Source of the DNA: Lotus japonicus
Taxonomy: Eukaryota > Streptophyta > Magnoliopsida > Fabales > Fabaceae
Assembly (NCBI RefSeq): GCF_012489685.1
Contig: NC_080042.1
Coordinates: 1,428,501 to 1,492,500, forward strand
DNA length: 64,000 bases
Direction of reading: 5' to 3'
Part shown: one piece after another, positions 11,981-23,000 of the stretch
Position numbering within the stretch: position 1 is the stretch's first letter
How the letters are laid out: every line of letters starts with the position of its first letter
Translations under genes and position numbers: made by a program
Notes under the pieces: generated by a model
Databases searched by the model: none
Told to the model about the DNA's origin: nothing
What the model saw: the letters and a program-made list of their open reading frames with translations, nothing else

Positions 11981-13227
11981 AATTTTCAGCTACTCAAATA
12001 AGTTTAAAGTTTGCTGAAATATCATGCCAAAAGCCTAAAATGATATATATGAAAATAAACAGATAAATTATAAATGTGATTTCATTCGTTACTATTGACT
12101 TTTAGGCATATTATAAAATTATATTTGTTCGTATCATACTGAAATATACCTTAATTCATCCACTTGGACTGTGAATATTGTCGAATGGGAAAAGCTTAGT
12201 TGTCCAATTATATTGCAATATCTAACAACATCAAGTCCAACTTCACAAGGTACAATAGTATGCAGGTTCATTCTGTTAATCATGACATTATTTTATTTTA
12301 GAAGTCGACATTGCTCAATTGCTAAAAACTATAACATATAATCATATAATATAATATTATAACATTCTAAATTAATAATTTTTCCAAATAAATATTTTTT
12401 AATACTCTGTTCTATATATAACCCTCAGAAATGCTCAGAATTTTGCTGTGACAAAATAATAGAGAAAAAAATAAGATAGATCCAATTTCGTTTTCTTCAG
12501 ATTAAGATGCAGCAAGAAATCAAGATCCAAATCAACTCCAATTATTATTCTTACTCGAAATGAAATTAATGTTTCCTGGTTATTGTTTCTAGCTTTTCCT
12601 CCTCAAGCTGTCATTTCCACTTCATCCTGGTATGTTGACCACATCACATGTGTGGACATTATTGAGAACTCACATGGCTAGCAAAATCCATAAAAGAAAG
12701 TCAAATAAAAAGGAAAAAGTAATAATAGTGAACCAAAATAATATGACATGAATCAGTGCTCTTCTCATAGCAACTTCTCATTCTGTCTGCTTTTTCCCAC
12801 AGCAATCACATAAGTTCACTAGTGTAAAATGAAGGATATGGTAATATTCAAATAAATGAAAGATCAGATAGTTTTATAACATTGATTTTAATTCGATGAG
12901 CAATGGTATTGATTAAGAAGCATCAGGACAAGCCACAAACATAAATTCTTATATAATTGTGGCCATTTGGAGAGCAAATGGGAAAGAAGTGGCCTGCTTG
13001 CCGGGGAAACATAATATATAAAACATTGAAATCAAAATGAAACCAGCTAAGTATTTTGAATTGGTCCTCATTACATCACTATAAGTACTAATTATCATGC
13101 AGCTTTTCTCAATCATCAGTCACCACTAACACCAAACCTCTTCTCTGAATTCCCCACTTCTAAGACTAACAAGTGGGGATCTAATCAGAAGAATTGGCAG
13201 GAGGTAACCAGTTTTCTCCTTCCACCC
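11981..13227. other. upstream region of the extensin gene
   Basis: AT-rich, without coding potential. Two possible core promoter sites for the extensin are TATATAAA at about 13015-13023 and ctataag at about 13079-13085. The second would give a leader of about 110-120 bases in which the ATG at 13228 is the first. I see no other feature. Confidence 0.35.
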
Positions 13228-16200
13228 ATGACTGGTAGGGCCAGAAACCCCATAAGGGGTCGCCTCTGTCCACAAATGGCCATGGCATTGGCTATTGTTT
13301 TCGTTTCTACAACTATAGTTTCTGTTGCTGCTGATGGTTATACTTACTCCTCTCCCCCACCACCGTCTCCTTCACCGCCACCTCATTTCATCTATAAGTC
13401 ACCACCTCCACCACCAATTAAGCACAAGGCTCCAACTTATGAGTACAAGTCTCCACCCCCTCCTTCACCATCACCTCCACCCCCATACATTTACAAGTCT
13501 CCACCACCACCACCAGATGAGCATAAGGCTCCAACTTATGAGTACAAGTCACCTCCACCTCCTTCACCATCACCCCCACCTCCCTATGAGTATAAATCAC
13601 CACCACCACCTTCCCCGTCACCTCCACCTCCTTACTTGTACAAGTCACCACCACCTCCACCAAAATATGAACACAAGGCTCCTCCATACTATTACAAGTC
13701 TCCTCCACCACCCTCTTCCTCACCTCCACCTCCTTACTACTACAAATCTCCTCCACCACCCTCTCCTTCACCTCCACCTCCATACTACTACAAATCTCCC
13801 CCACCTCCCTCACCCTCCCCTCCCCCACCTTACTTCTACAAGTCTCCACCACCACCAAAAGAAATATCAAACCCTCCATACTACTATAAATCACCACCTC
13901 CACCATCGCCATCCCCTCCACCACCTTACTATTATAAATCTCCCCCACCACCTAAAGAAATAACACATCCTCCATACTACTACAAATCTCCCCCACCTCC
14001 CTCACCATCACCACCTCCACCTTACTATTACAAGTCTCCCCCTCCACCTAAACAAATATCACACCCTCCATACTACTACAAATCTCCCCCACCTCCCTCA
14101 CCATCGCCACCTCCACCATACTATTACAAGTCTCCACCACCACCTAAACAAATATCTCACCCTCCATACTACTATAAGTCACATCCACCACCATCACCAT
14201 CCCCTCCTCCACCATACTATTACAAATCTCCTCCTCCACCTAAAGAAATATCACACCCTCCATACTACTATAAATCCCCACCCCCACCATCACCATCACC
14301 ACCTTCACCTTACTACTATAAATCTCCCCCTCCACCTAAAGAGATATCACACCCTCCATACTACTACAAGTCTCCACCACCACCTTCACCATCTTCTCCA
14401 ACACCCTACTACTACAAGTCTCCTCCTCCTCCATCACCAGTACCCCATGCACCATACTACTACAAGTCTCCACCACCACCCAAGTATCATTCACCACCAT
14501 ATTATTATAATTCCCCTCCTCCACCTGTTGTGCATCCTCACCCACATCCCTACCACCACACATTGATTGTGAAGGTTGTTGGTAAAGTGTACAGCTACAG
14601 GTGTTATGACTGGGAGTATCCTGAAAAGTCTCATGCCAAAAAACACCTCAAAGGTATGTTGCATTCAATTATATATGCTTAGGACTACAATATTATTTGA
14701 TGCTTTCGATATGTAAATGAAATTTTTCTATGCATCTTAAAATTAATATAGTAATTATTATTATTTACATATATATATATATATGTATATAAACATTTTA
14801 TCGAACTCTAAATCTTTAATTTGACCAAACAATAACAATAAACTATATTTTATTTTATGTAATATATGATTCTCACTGTAGAAAACTCAAATCTTGAAAC
14901 AAACTCAACTCCAAGTTTTAAAGTACAAAACATAATTTATTTAGAGTCGGCTAAAAGATGTAATATACAAAGAAAACAATCATATGAGAATGATATATTA
15001 GTTAACCCGTTGAGTTTTAATAACCCTCCCTAATATCAATATGTTGAATGACGAGGAAAGGTAAAGTAGCTGATCTTAAGTACCAATGTTGTCTTGTATA
15101 ATATGTTTCTTCCACTTTATTTCTGTTTAAAATTGCAATTAATTTTTTATGGGGCAGGTGCCACTGTTGAGGTGAAATGCAAAGCTGGGAAAAATATCAT
15201 CAAAGCCTATGGTAAAACGAAAAGCAATGGCAAGTACAGCATCATAGTTAAGGACTTTGACTAAGTCAAATATGGCCCCACAGTATGCAAGACTATGCTT
15301 TATGCTCCACCTAAACACTCACCCTATGGCATACCTACTAAACTGAATGTGGGAACCGACTTGCACGTGAAATCCAAGGACAAGTATGAAGTTGTGCTCA
15401 AGGCAAAGCCATTTGCTTATGCATCAAAGAAGCATTTTAAAGAATGTGAAAAGACCAAGCCTTCTCCAACTCCTTACTACTATAAGTCACCACCACCACC
15501 AGTCCATTATTACTCTCCTCCATATTACTACAAGTCACCTCCTCCTCCAATCAAATCATCATCACCTCCTTATTATTACAAGTCACCACCTCCACCATCA
15601 CCAGTATCTAAACCACCATATTACTATAAGTCACCACCTCAACCATCACCATCACCACCTCCACCTTATTATTACAAATCTCCTCCTCCACCTAAAGAAA
15701 TATCACACCCTCCATACTACTATAAGTCACCACCCCCGCCATCACCATCCCCTTCTCCACCTTACTATTACAAATCTCCCCCTCCACCTAAAGAAATATC
15801 ACACCCTCCATACTACTATAAATCACCACCTCCACCATCACCATCACCACCTCCACCCTACTATTACAAATCTCCTCCTCCACCTAAAGAAATATCACAC
15901 CCTCCATACTACTATAAGTCACCACCCCCACCATCACCATCCCCTCCACCATATTATTATAAGTCACCACCTCCACCATCACCATCCCCACCTCCGCCTT
16001 ACTATTATAAGTCTCCTCCTCCACCCAAAGAAATATCACACCCTCCATACTACTATAAGTCACCATCACCACCATCAACATCTCCTCCCCCTCCATACTA
16101 TTATAAATCTCCCCCACCACCATCCCCATCACCTCCACCTCCATACTACTACAAGAGTCCCCCTCCACCATCTCCCTCTCCTCCCCGCTACTACTATAAA

Positions 16201-16518
16201 TCTTCACCTCCACCATCACCATCTCCACCACCTCCCTACTACTACAAATCACCACCACCACCTTCCCCATCACCTCCACCTCCGTACAATTACAAGAGTC
16301 CTCCTCCACCATCTCCGGTTTCTCATCCTCCCTACTACTACAAGTCCCCTCCACCACCATCCCCATCTCCTCCACCTCCTTACTACTATATAAGTCCACC
16401 CCCACCTTCACCATCTCCCCCTCCACCATACATTTACAAATCACCTCCCCCACCAACAAAGTCTCCTCCACCACCAGTTTACATCTATGCTTCTCCACCA
16501 CCACCCGTGTACAATTAA
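13228..16518 (+). CDS. extensin with internal Ole e 1-like domain; in-frame stop in exon 2
   Basis: Exon 1 is 13228-14653 and exon 2 is 15158-16518, joined in phase 1 (AAAG|GTATGT ... GGGGCAG|GT). A basic n-region and a hydrophobic core at residues 17-35 form a signal peptide, cleaved near A35. Next come about 400 residues of SPPPP/YYYKSPPPP repeats, the substrate for prolyl hydroxylation, O-arabinosylation and Tyr cross-linking in the cell wall. Residues about 444-565 are an Ole e 1-like domain (HTLIVKVVGKVYSYRC, VEVKCKAG, GKYSIIVKDFD) that spans the intron. A second Pro/Tyr-rich block then runs to the natural stop. A TAA at 15262-15264, in frame, would end the protein after 510 of 928 codons, inside the Ole e 1-like domain. 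The sequence after it stays fully open. Met17 (13276) is an alternative start. Confidence 0.85.
14654..15157 (+). other. extensin intron 1 (504 bp)
   Basis: Donor GTATGT, acceptor TTATGGGGCAG. It splits a glycine codon inside the Ole e 1-like domain. The body is AT-rich, with a (TA) run near 14767-14790. No inserted element seen. Confidence 0.8.
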
Positions 16519-16554
16519 GCCTAAAATGCGGATGCCCCATTTGTGATAAATCAG

Positions 16555-16648
16555 GTACGCAATTATCATCTTTACATTCACACGCACACAACACATATTT
16601 TCATTATATGTATAAAAATCATTAATGAATATTTCTATTTCTTTTCAG
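16555..16648 (+). other. possible 3' UTR intron of the extensin gene (94 bp)
   Basis: The context is AAATCAG|GTACGC ... TATTTCTTTTCAG|A, close to consensus at both ends. It starts 36 bases after the natural stop codon, too close to trigger decay of a normal transcript. A candidate poly-A signal AATAAA lies at 16923-16928. Confidence 0.45.
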
Positions 16649-16989
16649 ATTCTAGTTTTCATCAAGGAATAAAGGCAAGCTCTATTTGGAGCGAAGTGGA
16701 CCATCTAGCTTCCATTCTAAATTCATTTAATAAAAATGTTTCCTTCCTATATTATGGTTTTGAAGTCATGGTCCAATCAACACGGGGAAGCGAGATTTGA
16801 AATGTTGATCTTTCTAATTTATTTGTGCATATAATATTATATATAGTCATGTATGATTGTTTTCTATTTATTGGGGAATTTTCATGTTGGTACCCTGTTC
16901 TGTTTGTAACAAGACTGTTAGTAATAAAGAGATGTATTTGGTGTCTGTTATTAAATTGATTAATTGTTTTCCAACAACAATAATTGTTC

Positions 16990-18395
16990 ATATGATTTTG
17001 TCTATTTCAAAAAGTTGTAAGAACACATAAAAGTGTCCAAGCAATATATAGAGGAGGTGCATACTGGTTCTTTGAAGCTTATATACAGAACACATAACAG
17101 ACACAGGCTCGCAAACTAGTTTCTTTATACAATTTTTTCTTACTGGCTTCTTATAAACAGTATGAAAAGTACAAATTAAACATCCATACCAGGGCCAATC
17201 CAATGCATGATGTAACAAACAATTGCTAAGAGCCAGTCCTTATTGCTGCAAGCAAATAAAGTAAATTAAATGTTATCTAAAGGAGAAAATCATCTGTAGT
17301 TCCTGTATAATAAGAACAATCATCTAAAGTTTAACTTTTAGGCTTATCACTTGTGGATGGCCAGAGTAAAATGCAAATGCTAACTATTGTCTGCAAAATT
17401 GCAACTACAATTATAAAGTATATTCACTACAAGCAATCTGTTTTCTGACCTCCTACACCCTTGTACTGTGGGGGTTAAAAGTAAATGCACACTGTTAGTA
17501 GAAGGTAATAATGCTCCCGAATTGATGGTCCCATTAGGTCTATGGACAGGAACTGGAAGCCTTCCATTGGACATCTATAAAAGACAAGAAAAAAATTAAA
17601 AAAATTAAAAAACCGATAGGGGTAGATTTAACCTAAGTCTTCTGTCAATCAAATACCATACATTAACTTAACTCTCCACACTCCCCAACAACCCAAAAGG
17701 GGTAGATGTAACAAAAAGATACATTTAGTGATCCATGAAAAGGAAGGATAGAGAGGGAAAAAATCATACATTTAGCAAAGTCTAGCTTGTGTCACTACAA
17801 TTCCAAGCAGGCAATCACTACTACTAAGAGAGAATGTCCTTCAAAGAGAGTGCTAGCAACACAGAGGTTCATTCACCTAATGCAACCAAGTAACATTGTT
17901 AAAATGGGAAACACTGTTAGAACTTAGAAGTTTAAATTGGATGAAATAATTGTAATAAACCAACCACTTAAAATAGTAAAAGGAAAAGAAAAAAAAAAGT
18001 TCTGGCACTTGGGGTTCAAAACCCCCAACAAGAACTCTGCAGTGATCACAAAATCTGAAAAGTTTATATCTTTCAAACTGACCCTGAGGAATGACCAATT
18101 TCCAAACACAAAGGCACAAACTTTACAAGTTGGGGAAACAGAAAATTTAAATAGAACAAAAATTAGACATTTTTGTAAATTCCGGTTAATCAGATTTTTG
18201 TTCAAGCCTCTTTCAAGCTTTGAAACATTACCGTCATCAAAAGCATATGATGAGTGTGTAAGAGACCTTCATGATTAAAGAATTCAAACATGAATACAAA
18301 CAATCAATCTTTATTCACATTTTCCCGGACAAAGTGGGTTCTTAAACATTATAAAGTTCAGATTTTAAGGAAAGAACATTAAGAAAGAGAAATAG
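16990..18395. other. intergenic DNA, possible downstream part of an unrecognised minus-strand gene
   Basis: Only short frames. On the minus strand there are intron-like boundaries, for example TTGTCTTTTATAG before ATGTCCAATGG at 17574 and TTCTAACAG near 17910. I could not assemble them into a recognisable protein. They may belong to the candidate gene starting at 18967. Confidence 0.25.
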
Positions 18396-18967
18396 TTAAA
18401 GATTTACGCAATTGAGAAAGTAAGAGTAACTGGGAGAATCACGCAATGCAAGCAAGAAAATTGCAGGAAACAATGCAATAATCAATACTGCATAGTATTG
18501 AAAAGAAGAAGAAAGAACTAACCCTCGCACTAGCAGCTGTGATAACACTGGTATGCAATTGAATAGAGAATTAGGAAGAAACTGAAACTACTTCTGCAGA
18601 ATCAAAGGATTCTAGACAGAAATTGTATTGAATTATAGAATTGGGGAAGAACAGAGAATCTAGGGTTTACAAGCCTGTTCCCACGAACAGCTCTGGTTCC
18701 TCAACCAGCCAAACACTCAATTCTCCAAAGATAGCTTCTAATGCAAGTATAGTCCTATTTATAGGCTAACTGCTCTAACTATACTAGCAGCCTGTAATAG
18801 CTGTAATTGCCAGCTGGCTTATAACTGCCTCTGGCCTAATTATTACTAATTACATTTAAGCCCTTTTACAATATCTAATTAGCCACTTGAGCCCTTCTTT
18901 TATACACATGTTTAATAGCTGGCTTATCCTTAGACCTATCAAGCTGTTGAAGAGAGAAAGTGTCCAT
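18396..18967 (-). other. candidate first exon of an unrecognised gene, split by a solo LTR
   Basis: An ATG at 18967 opens a frame (MDTFSLQQL) that meets the inserted LTR after nine codons. The frame resumes after the LTR and one target copy and stays open to a TAA at 18396-18398. The reading frame without the insert is 54 codons and includes a hydrophobic segment that could span a membrane. A TATA-like site (CAATATAAAG on the minus strand, near 19050) is correctly spaced upstream. Possible splice donors exist at CGAGG|GTTAGT and AATTGC|GTAAAT. I do not recognise the product; it may be a chance frame. Confidence 0.25.
18540..18941 (-). mobile_element. solo LTR (402 bp)
   Basis: Ends are tgataacactgg and agacctatca (TG...CA with matching TGATA termini), flanked by identical agctg at 18535-18539 and 18942-18946. 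On the minus strand it has a TATA box, GCCTATAAATAGGAC, at about 18752-18766. No internal domain remains. The small size and the TATA-to-end distance fit Ty1/copia, but the family is not identified. Confidence 0.75.
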
Positions 18968-19329
18968 CTCTGAGAAGAGTAATGTAGGTTTGGTTGAGCT
19001 GTGAGGCCGGGGGAGTTACGGACACGAATGAAGAAACGTTTACAGTAGCTCGCTTTATATTGAACGTTATAATAAAGATGTCAATTCTCATATGTTTTAT
19101 GGAGCTCAACCACAAATGACAAAACTATCATAAAGATATCAGTTTTCATATAAATGTACCAAACACAAATGCGTCATTTTAACTCATTTATAACACTCAA
19201 TTCTGCCATATCTAATTCTGGCATAACCAATTATGCTAACACTGATCCAAACACACTTATAATTGTTGCTTGGTTAGCTATTTCTGTCATTCACTCCAAA
19301 TCATCAATAATAGAACCCATTTAGAATAA

Positions 19330-19545
19330 TTGATGTAAGCTTATCTTATATCTTGAAGCTTATGCGAGCATTTGAGAGAGCTTATAAAAATAGCTTATGA
19401 CCTACCTATTTTGATTTAACTTATGAAGTTTAGGCTTACTTATAACTTATTTTGAGCTTCTTTCAACAAACTTATCAAATTAGCTTATAATAAGCACTTC
19501 TGTGATAAACTTTTATTATAAGTGGTTAATTAAACTATTTATCTA
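19330..19545. repeat. MITE-like AT-rich repeat
   Basis: The stretch is built from repeated agcttat/ataagc words (cttataaaaatagctta, ttataacttattttgagctt, gcttataataagcactt), the pattern of a small non-autonomous DNA element common in legumes. I could not define terminal repeats or a target duplication, so boundaries are approximate. Confidence 0.35.
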
Positions 19546-20018
19546 AATTAACCCAAGATCTCTTTCGGTCTGCAGGGCGGGGAAGTCAGAGGATATATTT
19601 GTTTTGATTCTAGTAGCCAGTACTGTTTTTCTTGATACACCAAAGAGATGAACTGTACACATAAGTACCCACATTTTTTGAACATAGAGACCATTACATG
19701 ATACCTTAACCTAAAAGATAATGCAAAAACCCTTGCCATGTGTAATAAGATGGCAACAAACATATTGAAGTGACATCTATAATTTCACTCATTCTCTAAA
19801 GAAAACCTGTACAAAATTATGGGATGTAACGTGGTATACATGTACTAAGATTCTAATAATGTCAAACTTCAGCTGGTTGGAACTTATCCCAAGCTTTGCT
19901 CTCTTCATGAAAGCATAGTTTACCTGCAACATCTGAAAGTTCATGTGACTACACTAAAATGTGTCCTATCACCTATGTATAAGTTGCTCGCCAAGTTCTA
20001 TGCAGAAGAAGCAGGGAG

Positions 20019-23000
20019 TCATGAGTCAGAGATGGTTTTGGATTTGAAAAATTTTGCAACTTCCTGATAGAGTTTCTGTTCCTCAAATGGCTTTGAAACA
20101 TATCCATCCATACCACATTTCAAGCACTTATCATATGTAGCATGGATTACATCAGCTGTCATGGCCAGTATTGGGACATGCCACTCGCTTTTTCGGGTAT
20201 TTCCTTCGCCTAATTCACCGTTCACCTGCTCATTCGCCTTTCTCTCCATCATACGAATTTTACTAGTTGCTTCAAATCTGCAATGTATATAGCACTTACT
20301 TAAAATGGTTTTCCAAAAGGGCATGCATGTCTCTCAACTATGTTTAATTTTTTTTTTATTGGCAAATTTTAGTTGTTAGAAATGTTAGTAAATTAGTCCT
20401 CCTCAGGGTTCGAACCCTGGACCCTTCACCCTTCATCCCACCCAACCCTTATGTCCCTAGCTCTTACCACTTGAGCTATCCTTCGGGGACCTCAACTATG
20501 TTTAATAAAATGGTGGTGACAACATTCCTCAAATGAATTAGCATATAGGCATGTTAAAAAGTTGGTGCTAACCCAGTTAAGAAGCAAATTGAGATTCCAT
20601 TAATATTAAATGCTTTAAAGTTTAAACCCTTATTTCTGACAAATCATTAGAATGTTATAAAACCACTATTGAAGTATGTATTTACAAAACATGTTAATCA
20701 CTAGAGTTTCTTTTGGAGAGATATGATGTCACATATAGCCGACCTAGGCTTTTGTTGTTGTTTATTAATCTCTATTGATAAGAGAAGATACACATCTTGC
20801 CAGCCCGGTTTTTATTTCATGGTTGAAAGAGAAGAACTATATATAATAGTAGAATGATGTGTAAAATTTCAAGAATGTGGCAGAGCTAGTGTATGTATGG
20901 CCATTCTCAATAAAAGATAATAGTTAAGCCTCAATAATGTAGCTAAATGCATACAAATTGCACAAGACTCATATTAACATGGTAGCGACCATGTTATATG
21001 TTATATTGCATCCATATTTTGCCTGATCAGTTCTAATGATCTAGAGTATTTTAAAGTATATCACAACAAATTTGACATGATAATATGCGTAGTAAAGGAG
21101 AAAAAGAAACTATAGTAGTCAGTGAAAACATGCATACCCGTCCATTTCTGGCATTTGAATGTCCATGAAGCAAGCATCAAAACAGTGAGGCAATTGAAGC
21201 ATTTCAAGTGCAGCTTTGCCACTTTCAACACACTTCACATCAGCTCCAAACTTTTTTAATGCACCTGCAGCAACTCTCCGGTTCACGACATTGTCATCGA
21301 CCACCAAGATTTTCTTTCCGTAGAGAAGGCTTTGTAGAAAAGAAGAACCATTCAGCATGTCCTGTCCTAGCTGCCTCTTCTTCCCTATCCCCAGAACTTG
21401 CTGAAGACACGCAGCCACCATACTAGATCTCAGAGGCTTCATGATCACAGTATCAGTAAAACCTGTGGCCTTAGCTTGGTCGAACTCGGTATTCTTAATA
21501 TTGGTTGCCAGAAGGATCATTTTAGGCATCTTAAATACATGTCCATTCTGTTTGAAGTCCAGCTTCCATATGTTGAAACCTCCATGCTCTCCAGATATCC
21601 ATGTGTCCTTCTCAACCATGATAATATCAGGTTGGAACATTCTGCCACATCCAAATGGTTTCACTCAGTAAATGAAAAGAACCAAACAACTTAAACACAA
21701 GACTCTAATTGCATATCTTCTCAGAATGGTACTTAAAATAAATTAATATTTGATGTATTAATTTTTTTTTTTTGGAAATCCAAATAATAGACATAAAAAA
21801 AATAGTTCCTTTTTCTGTGCTTTTTTCTCCCTTGCACTTGCATGCGAAAAAGTCAATGCAGTTTCATAATATATGTTAAAAGAATAATACAAGTAATTAA
21901 AGGAAAAATTAGAATAATTAAAGAGAAATGCTAGCAACATGCTCTCTAAACACATTCTTCAACACACTCCATGCCATTGTCTTATTTTTTTTCAAAGTCT
22001 AACATATTTTCCTGAAGAGTGAGGCAAGTGTGCTGACCTTCTTAAAAATAGACAAATCAAAGGGAGAGTATGGTAGAGTGTGTTTAAAAGAGTGTGTCCT
22101 TAACCCTCCTCATAAGAATGTCAAAATCTATATTTATCTTTTGTACAGACACATCCATAAAATATGACATAAATTAATTTCAAATTGAAGACCTATACGG
22201 GAAACATAACCAAAAAACATTTTAAAACCCACCCAGAATGGAAAATATGTCATTTTGCCATTTTAAATACAGCATATATAAGCCCTAAAATCAAGAGGGA
22301 CCATAGCAGGGTATACATAATATGTGTATTTCAAATAAACTTGTTAAATAATTTTATGTGGTTAAAAACCCAACTTAAAAGCAAAAGCATATGCCAAAGT
22401 TACAACAATTACCAAAATGCTGATACTGCTGTTTTTATCATCATTTGCAGTTTGTTCATAATTAAGTCCAACTCCGTGCACAGAGAGAAATAAAAATATA
22501 AAAGAAGGGAAAATTACCCTGATGTTAAAGAACCATTTTTCCCACATAAAGCCACAGCCTGACTGATGCTATTTGCAACTTTAACGAGTATCCCTAGTCT
22601 CTTTAAAAGGTATCTAGTCACAGCAGCTCTAACTGGTTTTCCATCGACCACTATGACTTTCAGGCCTCTAAAACTGGAAGGAAGATCTTCCAAATTTAGT
22701 TTCTTCATGTCACTAACTGAATTTTTCTTAAACATTCCGAAAGCAGCAGTAAATGAAAATGTGCTCCCGACCTGGGGCCGGCTTGTGAAGTTTATCTGAC
22801 CACCCATTAGTTCAACCAGACATTTACTGATACTCAAGCCAATGCCAGTACCGCCGTAATTTCGAGAAGTTGAGCTGTCAGCCTGCACAAAAGGCATGAA
22901 TATTGTATCCTGGGCTGAGAAAGGAATTCCAGTTCCAGTGTCCTCCACACAGACTCTCAATTTGACTTGCTCCGATGATTCACTAGTGGCTGCCATTTTA

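Noticed and set aside
15241..15286. A tiny intron (GTTAAG...CCCACAG) that would remove the extensin stop
   Set aside because: It would be about 40 bp, shorter than functional plant introns, and would delete conserved Ole e 1 residues.
13350..16500. Regular short repeats resembling a repeat array
   Set aside because: They are in-frame SPPPP/YYYKSPPPP codon repeats without unique spacers, so not a CRISPR-like array.
13325..16594. Long His/Leu-rich plus-strand frames and Val/Glu-rich minus-strand frames over the extensin
   Set aside because: They are out-of-frame readings of the CCACCA-rich repeats; composition follows the repeat and no domain is present.
20400..20490. tRNA gene
   Set aside because: A and B boxes belong to a SINE with poly-A and target duplications inside an intron.
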